The notes beneath the pieces were generated by a model, which was not told the DNA's origin, did no database searches, and saw only the letters and a list, made by a program, of their open reading frames with translations. Positions 37,825-47,245 of a stretch of DNA of 64,000 bases are shown here, piece after piece. Each line of letters opens with the position of its first letter. Within the stretch, counting starts at the first letter, position 1. Source of the DNA: Alkalibacterium sp034520745 (GTDB lineage Bacteria; Bacillota; Bacilli; Lactobacillales; Carnobacteriaceae_A); contig JAXHNF010000005.1 in assembly GCA_034520745.1 (NCBI GenBank), forward strand, positions 1-64,000, read 5' to 3'. Made by a program: the position numbers and the translations under genes.

Positions 37825-38647
37825 GACTTCAAACGTCACCAGACTTTTCTCCAGCTGACGTTTCAGCCGTTTGTCCGTCCAGTGCTTGCTGCTCCCCAGG
37901 CACGGCGAAATATAAGTCCGGCCCGCATCCCGAACGACTTTCCTGAAGTGAACGTGTCCCATGATACTGTACTTGATCGAAGCATAATCCTCATAGACTT
38001 TTTCGTAGGCCTTCGCTCCTAAAAAAGCGTTGGCATAATTGTATATGCGGTGCGGCAGCGGAACGACAAATTCAGGATGAGTGGCCACATGCGTCATCAG
38101 AATGATTTTCTTGTCGCCGACGCTTTCCAGATCCTTGTAAAGCTGTTTCAGCATGGCCTGGCTCACGTCTTTATCGCTTCGCTTCCAGTCGACAAAATGA
38201 AGATCGTTCCAGGAGGCAAAACCATATTTCTTTTTTGCAAACTGCTTTTCACTGTATTTTTCCTGATCGCCGTAGCCGTAGTCATACCACCCGGGTGTCC
38301 CGACGAGCGCCCATTCGTCATTCAGCGCATAAGGTTTACCGACCAGCGAATAGTTCTGTTCATTGAAAAAAGCATCGATCTGTCTGGTTTCCGTTACACC
38401 ATGGTCCTTTGCCCAGTAATCGTGATTTCCGGGTACAAATTTGACAGGAATCCGGACTTGCCTCTTCCAGCTCTTTGAGAAAGCGATGACTCTGTTCATA
38501 ATGATTGGAGATGTCTCCGGCAATCAGCAGAACATCGACGGCTCTGGCTTTTATCAATCCTGACAGGATCTCAAGGAGTGATTCCCCCGGTTCCATGTCC
38601 CATTCATTTCTGTCAATATGCAGATCCGACAAGGTGCCTATTTTCAT
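37822..38647 (-). CDS. metallophosphoesterase (one frameshift)
   Basis: From ATG 38647: MKIGTLSDLHIDRNEW (DLH), VDVLLIAGDISNHYEQ (GDIS), then after a slip near 38440-38460 PVKFVPGNHDYWAKD (GNHD), IILMTHVATHPEF and YSIMGHVHFRKVVRDAGRTYISPCLG (GHVH). All dinuclear-metal ligands of the calcineurin-like fold are visible. About 275 residues. Substrate unknown. The upstream neighbour is a second phosphoesterase that ends 5 bases before this start, so they are probably co-transcribed. Confidence 0.87.
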
Positions 38648-38652
38648 ACGTC

Positions 38653-39405
38653 TCAAGATTCCTTCTTCCTCAGATATTCCGAGAATGCATACCCGGTATT
38701 TTCCACACTGTACTGATCCACGAGACCTTCTTTGTCAAAAACCAGTCCATGCAGCGTCCCGCCGTAGACGGCACCGCCGTCGATCCCGATTTTTCCGTCA
38801 CCGGACTGCCAGACGTCTGTATTCTGTCTGTTCATTGTGAAGCATAGCGGTGACCGTATGCCCGAACACAAAAATTTTGTCCGTGTTGTTCGGCTGGTCA
38901 TAGAAGCCTTCTCTGATCCAGACATAATCGCGGTCTCTCGAATCGTGCCAGTCATCCAGCGTCAAGTCGACCCCGGCATGGACGAACACATAATCTTCCC
39001 ACTCGTATTTAAGAGGAAGAGATTCAATGAACGGCTTCAGCCACGGCGCTTTCGACTGCAGGCTCGCGGCAAGTTCCACAGCATCATATTTTCCCTTCAT
39101 CTTTTTCCAGAAAGGACTGAATCGTCACCATGCCGCCATTCATCTCAAACGTGGCCCCGGCATAAGCCGGCCTGTTCAGATAATCAGATCAGCATTTCTT
39201 CGTGGTTCCCGCGGAGGCAGATCGCCTCGTGATGATCAACGAGATCTTTCGCGAGCTCGAAACAGGCTTTCGGATTTTCGCCCCTGTCCCCCAGATCTCC
39301 GACCAGAATCAGCTGCTCTTCTTCTCTGTCCCAGTACTCAAGAATTTCTTCGAACATCGTGATTTGTCCGTGCACATCTCCGATAACAAATACCTTGTCT
39401 TTCAT
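38653..39405 (-). CDS. PPP-type metallophosphoesterase, PrpE/ApaH-like (frameshifted)
   Basis: ATG 39405: MKDKVFVIGDVHGQITMFEEIL (GDVHG), LILVGDLGDRGENPKA (GDxGDRG) and AICLRGNHEEML (GNHE), the serine/threonine phosphatase and Ap4A hydrolase signature. After breaks near 39180 and 38830 come YVFVHAGVDLTL, IFVFGHTV and IGIDGGAVYGGTLHGLVFDKEG. About 250 residues. Either phosphoprotein phosphatase or dinucleoside polyphosphate hydrolase activity would fit; the sequence does not decide. Confidence 0.85.
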
Positions 39406-39600
39406 GAAGGGTCTCCTCTCTTTTATAGTCGCTGCTGTAACTTTTAAACTTACGTCTCTTACGGTAGTACCAGTTTACCACATATTGAATTCCTGAGACT
39501 AAAATGACTCTCTCAAGGCGTCGACGCTTCCTGCCGGTCCCTTTATACAACATACCTGCAAAGCTTGAAGATTTCATGATTTTATTTCACATCCATGGCA

Positions 39601-39624
39601 TGACAGCGTGTCAGACTGTATAAT
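39601..39624 (+). promoter_or_regulatory. promoter and palindrome of efflux operon
   Basis: TATAAT at 39619-39624 about 50 bases before the adaptor gene; the palindrome TGACA-gcg-TGTCA (39601-39613) lies in the -35/-10 spacer, the classic position for a repressor or MerR-like regulator. The -35 itself is weak (TGGCAT). Confidence 0.45.
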
Positions 39625-39671
39625 TGAGTGTGTGAATGAATAGAATATAGATACAGAAAGGACGCTTTATC

Positions 39672-40535
39672 ATGAGAGGAAAAAAATGGATCGGACTGGT
39701 ACTGTTTCTGGCTTTTGTCGCCTTTGTCGGCTACAGCATCTACAGCAGTCAGCAGGAAGATGAAATCATCACCGTACGGACATCAGAGGTCTCAGAGGAG
39801 GACATTACAGCTTCCGTCGTAACTTCCGGCGTGATCGAACCAAGTGAAACACAGGAAATCATCGGCCAGGGATTAGTTACAGAAGTGAATGTCGAAACCG
39901 GAGAGACGGTTGAAGAAGGCGAAACACTTGTCACTTACATGGACGGCACGAGTTTTGAAGCAGCTTTCGACGGCACTGTCACTCAAGTAAATATAGCTGA
40001 AGACGAAGCTGATAACAATGCTCAGCAAGGACGTCCGTCACTTGTCGTATCAAATCTGAACGAACTGCACGTAGCCCTCCAGCTGTCCCGGTCTGACGCA
40101 AGCAGCGTCCAGATCGACCAGGAAGCTGTTCTGACTTATAACGATATGGAATATGAAGGGACGGTCTCAGAGATCGACCCCATCGCTACACAGCAGCAGA
40201 CCCAGACAGGTGCAATGGCCCAACTGGGTGCTGTCGTCACATTTGATTCAGATACGAGCGAACTGATTGCCGGCTTCGAGATCGACGTGGATATCATTGT
40301 CGAAGCCATGGACAATGCTCTGACGATCCCGGTCGAAGCTCTGACTTTCAATGAAGAAAACGAACCTTACGTTTTTATCGTTGAAGAAGGTATTGCAAGG
40401 CGAACAACTGTAGAAACCGGCATTCAGTCAGATGCCGATATTGAAGTCAGCGAGCGGTTTGACAGCCGGTGACCAAGTCGTCCTGTCTCCGGGTGAAGAG
40501 CTGGAAGATGGTCTTGAAGTCGAGCTGGAAAATTA
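39672..40535 (+). CDS. efflux periplasmic-adaptor/HlyD-type membrane fusion protein (one frameshift)
   Basis: GAAAGGA precedes ATG 39672. One N-terminal membrane anchor (WIGLVLFLAFVAFVGYSIY). The biotinyl-lipoyl hairpin is EIIGQGLVTEVNVETGETVEEGETLVTYMDGTSF, then a beta-barrel (LHVALQLSRSDASSVQIDQEAVLTY) and a membrane-proximal domain (NALTIPVEALTFNEENEPYVFIVEEG). A slip near 40455 hides the end GDQVVLSPGEELEDGLEVELEN. About 287 residues, as Bacillus YknX. First gene of an adaptor-ATPase-permease operon exporting peptides, antibiotics or cell-envelope stress agents. Confidence 0.88.
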
Positions 40536-40550
40536 GAAGGAGGATTTCTC

Positions 40551-41256
40551 GTGATAGAAATAACCGATGTAGAAAAAATATATCGACTGGGCGGAGAGAC
40601 GATCCGAGCCCTGGACAAAGTCAGTCTTTCGATTAAAGAAGGTGAATACACGTCCATCATGGGCCCAAGCGGTTCCGGCAAGTCGACCTTAATGAATATC
40701 TTAGGTCTGCTTGACCGTTTCGACAGCGGAAGATACTTGCTCAACGAAACCGACGTGACCGGCTTGTCAGATTCTCAACTGGCCAGAATCAGAAACAAGA
40801 GAATCGGATTTGTCTTTCAGTCCTTTAACTTGATGGCACGAATGAACGTTTTGGAAAATGTGATGCTCCCCTCGTCTATGCAAAAGTCCCGCCAAAAGAG
40901 CGTGTCGAACGTGCGACGGAGGCTTTGGAAAAGTCGGTCTGGGAAATCGTCTGTATCATATGACCAATGAAATATCCGGCGGACAAAAGCAGCGTGTCGC
41001 CATTGCCCGTGCAATAGTCAATAACCCGTCTGTCCTTCTGGCTGACGAGCCTACCGGAAATCTGGATTCCAAAACGACTGAGGATATCATGCGGATTTTT
41101 GGGGATTTGAATAAAGAAGGCACGACCATCGTGATGGTCACGCATGAACCGGAAATGGCTCAGTACTCGAAGCGCATCGTCCACTTCCGCGATGGTGTCA
41201 TCACCGATGACGAACAGGTTGACTCCAGGCAGCTTCCCGAAGTGGAGGTGCAGTAA
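40551..41256 (+). CDS. MacB-type ABC transporter ATPase (one frameshift)
   Basis: GTG 40551 with GAAGGAGG 7 nt upstream. IYRLGGETIRALDKVSLSIKEGEYTSIMGPSGSGKSTLMNILG (Walker A), GFVFQSFNLMARMNVLENVMLP (Q-loop), ISGGQKQRVAIARAIVNNPSVLLADEPTGNLDSKT (signature, Walker B) and VMVTHEPEMA (H-loop). A slip between about 40880 and 40975 separates the halves. About 234 residues, as YknY/LolD. Its stop is adjacent to the permease ATG (TAA ATG). Confidence 0.92.
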
Positions 41257-42477
41257 ATGTTTATCAAAGAAAATTTCAAAATGGCTCTGGACAGTATATT
41301 TGCCAATAAGATGCGCTCGTTTTTGACCATGCTGGGTATCATCATCGGTATTGCTTCTGTTATTGCCATATTGGCCGTCGGTAACGGCGCCGCTCAGGAA
41401 ATCACAGCGACCTTCAGCGATCTTGGTGCAACGACGATCAATCTGACCGCAAATGATACAGATGAGTCGACTGAAGCTTTGACGCATGACGACATTCTTG
41501 TATTGAAAGATTCAATCGATGAAATCCGCTATATCTCACCCAATCAGCAGATGCAGGGAACAGCGGTCACTGACATGGACTCCCGGCTGTCTGTCGTTTC
41601 ATACGGCACGCCGGATCTGCAGTATATCAGTCAGGCTATGAGCTCTAACCTGATTCACGGAAGATATTTCAGTCAGGTCGATTATGATGAAAACAATGAA
41701 GTGATCGTTATTGATGAAGACGGGGCTCAGGCTTTGTTCGGACGAACAGATGTCGTTGGTGAGACGCTTCAGCTTACCATTGCCCAGTCGCGTTTTAATC
41801 TGAGGATCGTCGGCGTTGTGGAAGGGTCTTTTGAAAATCTTCAGGGCTCTTTTGATGCGGATCAGCTGCCTTTATTCATGGCAATGCCGCAGTCTACTCT
41901 GAGTCAGCAGGCGCCTCAGTTCTCGGGTCTGGATTCCGTGATCATCCAGGTGGAAGAGACAGAACAGATCGATCCCGTCTCCAATCAGGTCGTCAGGCTT
42001 TTGGAACTGCGTAATGATGCTGTCGGCGAAAACATTTATAATGCCAGAAACTTCCTTCAGGCTTTGGATCAGGTGAACAACGTTTTGAGCCTGTTCATCA
42101 ACTTCATCGCCGCCGTAGCAGGTATTGCCCTGCTTGTCGGAGGTATAGGCGTGATGAACATCATGCTGGTCTCAGTAACCGAACGGACACGAGAAATCGG
42201 AACGCGTAAAGCATTGGGTGCAACGACCCGAACGATTCTGATTCAGTTTTTGATGGAAGCCATCATTTTAAGTCTGATCGGCGGCATGATCGGCTTGACT
42301 CTAGGTATCCTTCTCTCCAATCTTATTGCCGGCGCTTTGAATATCGTTCCTATATTCACTCTAGGCAGCGTCGCTTTAGTGCTCGTCTTTTCAACAGCAG
42401 TCGGTGTCTTCTTCGGCATCTACCCTGCCCGTAAGGCGGCCCGTTTGAATCCGATCGATGCCTTGAGGTTCGAATAA
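41257..42477 (+). CDS. MacB-type ABC transporter permease
   Basis: 406 residues, intact. First membrane segment (NKMRSFLTMLGIIIGIASVIAILAVGNGA), a large extracellular MacB-PCD domain (about 50-280: AQEITATFSDLGATTINLTAND...), and three C-terminal membrane helices with the FtsX motif (IAAVAGIALLVGGIGVMNIMLVSVTERTREIGTRKALGATTR). It ends PARKAARLNPIDALRFE, the standard ending. Works with the preceding ATPase and adaptor, most like Bacillus YknXYZ, which protects against a toxic peptide. Confidence 0.93.
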   Translation: MFIKENFKMALDSIFANKMRSFLTMLGIIIGIASVIAILAVGNGAAQEITATFSDLGATTINLTANDTDESTEALTHDDILVLKDSIDEIRYISPNQQMQGTAVTDMDSRLSVVSYGTPDLQYISQAMSSNLIHGRYFSQVDYDENNEVIVIDEDGAQALFGRTDVVGETLQLTIAQSRFNLRIVGVVEGSFENLQGSFDADQLPLFMAMPQSTLSQQAPQFSGLDSVIIQVEETEQIDPVSNQVVRLLELRNDAVGENIYNARNFLQALDQVNNVLSLFINFIAAVAGIALLVGGIGVMNIMLVSVTERTREIGTRKALGATTRTILIQFLMEAIILSLIGGMIGLTLGILLSNLIAGALNIVPIFTLGSVALVLVFSTAVGVFFGIYPARKAARLNPIDALRFE

Positions 42478-42500
42478 CATTATCCGTACCAACTGAACTT

Positions 42501-42552
42501 AAAAGAAGGACGCGGAAATCAGCTTTTATGCTGGTCTCCGCGTCCTTCTTTC
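42501..42552 (+). terminator. efflux operon terminator
   Basis: GAAGGACGCGGA / TCCGCGTCCTTC 12-bp stem with an inner ATCAGC/GCTGGT arm, then T-rich. Confidence 0.85.
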
Positions 42553-42589
42553 TGCTCTGACGTATTTCAGATAAGTTGGAAGCTGTCAT

Positions 42590-42935
42590 CAATTAAAATT
42601 ATTGAATCCTTTTCTTTCGGTAGTTTCAATTTCAATCAACGTCCGTAATTACCGAACTGCCTCTTTTTCGACATTTAGCGCCCAGCCTCACTGTTCAAAG
42701 TGTCGAAGTCACTGTATCTTCGGTTATTAGACTGAACATAAGTCGCCCTAATTGCCGAACATAGCCCACTTCGACACTTTCCACCACTTTAGTTGATCCT
42801 AACTGTCAAACCAGCCCCATCTTCGGTAGGTTCTATCACCAATGATTGCTGTAACTGCTGAAGATAGTCTAATTCGACACTTACGTCGGTTCCATTGCTT
42901 TCAACTTACCGAACTATCTGTGATTACTCTATGTT
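42590..42935. repeat. non-coding spacer with recurring TACCGAAC and TTCGACACTT motifs
   Basis: No supportable gene. Two short words recur: CCGAAC preceded by TTA or TTG (42650, 42750, 42910 areas) and its complement TTCGGT (42624, 42718, 42820 areas); and TTCGACACTT or its complement (42670, 42700, 42770, 42870 areas). The two words alternate roughly every 30-50 bases. Copies are too degenerate for a CRISPR. See findings. Confidence 0.45.
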
Positions 42936-42990
42936 TTTACATTCGAATCATAAAAGTTACCTTATTCGTATCTGTACCACTTATATATAT

Positions 42991-43029
42991 AAAAACAAGC
43001 GGCCGCCTCCCCGGGCGACCGCTCGTTTC
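42991..43029 (-). terminator. pbuG terminator
   Basis: Minus strand GAGCGGTCGCC-cgggga-GGCGGCCGCTTG followed by TTTTTATAT, 14 bases behind the permease stop. Confidence 0.85.
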
Positions 43030-43042
43030 ATTTTAACCTTCT

Positions 43043-44507
43043 TTAAATCATGCCAAGGACGACAAAGTTGATGATGAACAGTGCTGTCGTTGCCCATAAG
43101 ACCAGGGTGGACAACAGTGACTTTTCCTTTGACCACTTTAGTGATGATGTAGAACAGGAAACCGGCTGCGATACCGTATGAGATGCTGTAAGAGAATCCC
43201 ATGAATATCGAGGCGAAGAAAGCGGGAACCGCTTCTTCCAGGTTGTTCCAGTCGATCTCAGCAAATGCGGACATCATCAGAATACCGACAAGGATCAGTG
43301 CAGGTGCAGTAGCTGCGCCAGGAACGACCGACATGACTGGTGAGAAGAACGCCGTGATCATAAACATACTTGCAGTTGTCAGGCTCGTCAGTCCTGTACG
43401 TCCGCCAGACCCGATCCCGGCAGCACTTTCGACAAAGGTTGTTACAGGTGATGTCCCCAAGACTGCCCCGAACGATGTAGCGACTGTATCGGCCAGCAGT
43501 GCTTTTTCCATCTTAGTATTCAGGCCATTGCCTGTATCCATTGATTTTTCATCTTCCAATGTAAAGATACCTGCTTTTCTCCCCGTACCGATGAAGGTCC
43601 CAATCGTATCGAAGACATCTGTTAGCGTAAATGCAAAGATCGTAATTAATATAATGGCGTAGCGAGATGGATCAGCCAGCAGAGAACCCAGCCCCTGTGA
43701 ACCGAATGCCGCGCCGAATGTTGTTCCCAGCTCCCCAAAAGCTGCTCCGAGTGAATTGGCCGGATTGCTCAGACCGGATAAATCCGTGACGCCCATCGGA
43801 ATACCAATAAGTGTGGTCAGTACGATACCGATCAGAATAGCGCCTTTTACTTTAGCCAGCATCAGAATGACCATAGTGACTAAACCGATCAGAGCGAGCA
43901 AGGCGTAAGGATTAGTCAGACTCCCCATGTCTGGAATGATCCCGCCTCCGGTCACTACAGTGTTGACTGCCCCCGTGATTTCAGTTCCCGGTGTATACGG
44001 CTGATTGTTGACCGATAAAATGTCCTGCCCTTCAGATGTGAAAGATAAAAGCTGTGCATTTTTCAGACCGATATACGCGATGAACACGCCAATGCCCCCG
44101 CCGATGGCATGCTGCAGTGATTCAGGTATCGCATGAATGATCATTTTTCGAATCGATGTAACGGTGATCAGGATCCCTACAATACCGGTCAAGAACACCA
44201 TGAACAAAGCTTCCTGCCATGAAAAACCGAGTGCAAACACAACGGTGTAGGTGAAGAATGCATTCAAACCCATACCCGGCGCTTGTGCATAAGGCACATT
44301 GGCATAAAGCGCCAGGATAAGTGTTCCGACAGCTGCAGACAAGACTGTCGCCAGAAAGACTGCCTGCGTTGGCATGCCGGTCAACGATAAGATCTGTGGA
44401 TTAACGAATATGATATAAGACATGGCAAAAAATGTGGTCAACCCGGCTGCGATTTCTGTTCCAACTGTGGTGTCGTTCTCTTTCAACTGAAAGAATTTTT
44501 CTAACAA
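43043..44507 (-). CDS. pbuG: purine permease (AzgA/PbuG subfamily of NCS2, frameshift near C-terminus)
   Basis: Guanine/hypoxanthine:H+ symporter in the membrane. TTG 44507 (GAGGG 8 nt upstream) starts LLEKFFQLKENDTTVGTEIAAGLTTFFAMSYIIFVNPQIL, the AzgA family opening. Later come NVPYAQAPGMGLNAFFTYTVVF, ADTVATSFGAVLGTSPVTTFVESAAGIGSGGRTGL (substrate-site NCS2 motif) and FAEIDWNNLEEAVPAFFASIFMGFSYSISYGIAAGFL. Twelve to fourteen membrane segments. A slip near 43110 shifts the end to -TALFIINFVVLGMI (43043). About 487 residues. Expression should respond to guanine (riboswitch) and to PurR (paired PurBox). Confidence 0.93.
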
Positions 44508-44591
44508 AGATAAAACCCTCTTTCGTAATATTATCTCCATTTCCGTGGAGTTACTCTAAAGGGTCATCTAATACAATGGGAAAAAACATGT

Positions 44592-44622
44592 AAATGAAAA
44601 AAAGACGGTTTCCCGTCTTTAA
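44592..44622 (-). terminator. riboswitch expression-platform terminator
   Basis: AAAGACGG-tttc-CCGTCTTT; on the minus strand a T-run follows. It lies between the aptamer and the pbuG start. The 9-bp palindrome AAACAATAC/GTATTGTTT (44636-44654) next to the P1 3' strand may form part of the alternative fold. Confidence 0.8.
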
Positions 44623-44654
44623 TCAACTACATCATAAACAATACGTATTGTTTA

Positions 44655-44722
44655 ATCTAATAGTCAATCCTTTAAGGGGATTGGTAGAAACTATAGCCCA
44701 TATCGCTAAATTATATTAGATA
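44655..44722 (-). ncRNA. purine (guanine-type) riboswitch
   Basis: Minus strand: P1 TCTAATA/TATTAGA (44714-44720 with 44656-44662), conserved core TATAATTT...GATATGG, J2/3 GTTTCTACC, loop 3 CTTAAAGG and J3/1 GACTAT. The discriminating base (position 74 by the xpt aptamer) is C, so guanine/hypoxanthine rather than adenine. It controls pbuG by termination. Confidence 0.93.
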
Positions 44723-44742
44723 ACACTTATTAAGTTGACTCA

Positions 44743-44771
44743 ATCATAATACACATTTTTTATAAAATCAA
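44743..44771 (-). promoter_or_regulatory. pbuG promoter
   Basis: Minus strand: TTGATT (44766-44771), 17 bp, TATGAT (44743-44748); the aptamer begins about 14 nt after the expected start point. Confidence 0.65.
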
Positions 44772-44806
44772 CAAAATACGGAAAATTTAATTAATTTTAT
44801 ATTTTA

Positions 44807-44839
44807 TAACGTTCGTATTCAAGTCAAATACGAACGTTA
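44807..44839 (-). promoter_or_regulatory. paired PurBox (PurR site) upstream of pbuG
   Basis: Perfect inverted repeat TAACGTTCGTATT-N7-AATACGAACGTTA. Each arm contains the CGAAC core of the PurBox (AWWWCCGAACWWT) with one C replaced by A. The distance of about 85 bp from the start of transcription recalls the activating PurBox position in Lactococcus; Bacillus PurR represses from similar pairs. Confidence 0.65.
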
Positions 44840-44880
44840 AAGCGGTTGAAATCCTTTTCAAACGTTCTATACACGTACGA

Positions 44881-46244
44881 TTATCGCATCGTTACGAATT
44901 CTTCAGCCGCAGTCGGATGGATAGCAACAGTACGGTCGAAATCTTTTTTTGTTGCTCCCATCTGTATCGCCACGGCGAATCCTTGAAGCATTTCATCCAT
45001 ACCTTTGCCTATTCCGTGCAGCCCGACTATTTTTTCGTTTTTTCCTACACACACAAGTTTCATGTAATGCTTTCTGTCTGTTTTCTGTAATAGAACTGTG
45101 CATTGATGTAAACGCTGTTTTATATATCTTGATATAGTCATCCGGAAATAAATCTCTGGCCTGTTCTTCAGTCATACCTACTGTACCAATTGGAGGATGA
45201 GTAAAAATAACCGTTGGGATATTGTCATAGTCCAAATACTCGTTGTCTTTATTGTTAAAGAGGCGTTCCGACAACCTTCTTCCGGCAGCGATCGCAACAG
45301 GTGTCAATTCTGCTCGACCAGTCACGTCACCCACTGAATAAATTTTGTCTCCCGTCGTATTCTGAAAACGGTCCACTTCAACGTACCCGCCCGGATATAG
45401 ATTGACCCCGGCTGCTTCAAGATTCAGTCCTTTTGTATTCGGCACTCTGCCTGTGGCCCAGAGGATTTGTTCCGTTTTATGCGTCGTCCCGTCCTCAAAA
45501 TGCAAGGTGTAGCCTTTGCCGTCGTTTTCCGTTACTTCAGTCACTGTTTTATTGACATGCACATTGCGTCCTTCATTTTCTGACAGAGCCATGTAGCCTT
45601 CACAGATAACGGAGTCGAAGTTGTACAGGGGCGCCGGTTTCCTGACGAACAGATGGGTTTCTACACCCAAAGCATCAAAAATCCCGCTCATTTCAACACC
45701 GATGTATCCGCCGCCGATCACCGCGATACTCTCAGGCAATTCCTTCCAGCCGAAAAACGTCATCTGATACAATGCCCAGATCGCCACCAGGGATGTTTAG
45801 ACGTTTCGGTTTTCCTCCTGTCGCAATCAGAATATGCTCAGCTGTTATTTTTCTGTCATCCACTTCAACCGTGTATTCGTCCATAAACACTGCCCGGCCT
45901 CTGATCAATGTGACATTGTTTGAATCCAGCCCGCTCTTATAAGCCTTATGTAGAAAAGAGATAAAATCATCTCTGTTTTTCATCATCATCTTATAATTAA
46001 AAAGCGGTTCCTGTTTCAGTTCGATACCGTAACCCTCGGCGTACTGGTGCAGTGATTCCATCATTTCTGCAACATGCCACATCACTTTCTTTGGCACACA
46101 TCCAAGATTCACACATGTTCCGCCCAGCTGATCCTCCTCGATCAGCGCCACTCGCGCTCCATACATTGCCGCACGATTGGCAGAAGCGATCCCGCCGCTC
46201 CCCCCGCCGATAACCAGATAATCGTAGTCAAATTTTTCAGTCAT
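44881..46244 (-). CDS. gor: glutathione-disulfide reductase (frameshifted)
   Basis: NADPH-dependent flavoenzyme that regenerates glutathione. FAD site YDYLVIGGGSGGIASANRAAMYGARVALIE; redox disulfide GGTCVNLGCVPKKVMW; NAD(P)H site IAVIGGGYIGVEMSGIFDALG; second FAD site IYSVGDVTGRAELTPVAIAAGR; and dimer-interface His-Glu in VAIHPTAAEEFVTM. VPKKVMWHVAE is glutathione-reductase-like, against VPSK/IPTK in related families. About 454 residues. Breaks lie near 45750-45790 and 45000-45100. The start overlaps the preceding GT8 gene stop (ATGA). Confidence 0.9.
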
Positions 46245-47118
46245 ACTTTACTCTCCTTTTTGAATAATGGTCGAACTTCAGCCTTACTGTATGTCTTACG
46301 CTCTAAATCAAAATAATAATTTCCCAGTGTATATTTATATTTATCCCGTTCATTCCATGGTTTGTGTTTACCGGAATAATGAATAAATACAACTTCATCC
46401 TCAATCATCTGCAGGTTATATTTGTTCGGGAAAATCACCTTCAGTTTTTCGAATACTTTCGGATTCATGTTATATATCCGCCAGTCTTCTTCCTTTATAT
46501 CATTGACATAAAGCAGATTAAAGATATCCTGATCGGGCAGGATGAGGACAGATATTATTATCCCTGATTGCTTCGACGATCCGGTCAGGGTCCCCTGTTT
46601 TTCTCAATTTCTTCAAATTCATCAGGACAACGCCGGAATTAAAATAATCCTCCGAATTCGAAATTTCTCAACCTCAATATTATTGAAAGGCTGGATCCAT
46701 TTTGTTTTGTATTTATAATTCGTCGCAATAAAAGCTTTCCCTTCGAATGATTTGTTGTAGAAGGGTCTTATATCCCCGACCGCCACAATGTCCGGATCCA
46801 GATACACAGGATACTATCGACATCATCCGGTAGAACGTATGGCGCAAACATCCAGAGATACATTTCAGAGCATAGTACCGCGTGATGGCCACCTTGTCTG
46901 ATGATTTAAAGAAGTCCTTACTGTAGATGGCGACAAGTTGATTGTTTTCTTCACTTTCTATGAACTGACGCAGATCACTTAATGATTCCTGACTGATCCC
47001 GGCATGAAGCAGATACATGCGAAAAGACTCCTCTGGATGCTTTTCCACGAGAGAGCGTATAAGTACTTTTAAAGGGTAGATGTAATTTTCATCTAAAGAA
47101 AAAAGTAAGATTGATCAT
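46241..47118 (-). CDS. glycosyltransferase family 8 protein (frameshifted)
   Basis: ATG 47118 with GGAGG 8 nt upstream. MINLTFSLDENYIYPLKVLIRSLVEKHPEESFRMYLLHAGI, VAITRYYAL and LYLDPDIVAVGDIRPFYN, where DPD is the metal- and sugar-nucleotide-binding DxD. Then FNSGVVLMNLKKL-like residues and VVFIHYSGKHKPWNERD with the GT8 H-x-G-x-x-KPW motif. About 290 residues, as GspA-type general stress glycosyltransferases. Frame breaks near 47095, 46800-46840, 46620-46680 and 46560. It ends with a 4-base overlap into gor, an uncommon pairing. Confidence 0.85.
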
Positions 47119-47245
47119 GCTCGTTGCCTCCAGACTGATACATCCTTGATTATCATTATACCGATTATATATTAAAAACACACACATATGGCCTTTATGC
47201 TAATTTTCCTTTTAAAGCTTCTTTAATTCTACTATAATTAAAGAC

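Noticed and set aside
39338..39577. 79-codon minus-strand ORF upstream of the PPP-type phosphoesterase
   Set aside because: Extremely basic (Arg/Lys-rich) and runs through the promoter and start of the phosphoesterase gene in another frame; no ribosome site.
40876..41487. 203-codon open frame on the minus strand
   Set aside because: It is antisense to the MacB-type ATPase and permease, whose motifs are unmistakable; no ribosome site or domain of its own.
42590..42935. CRISPR array
   Set aside because: Repeated words are short, degenerate, in both orientations and not separated by uniform spacers; no cas genes nearby.
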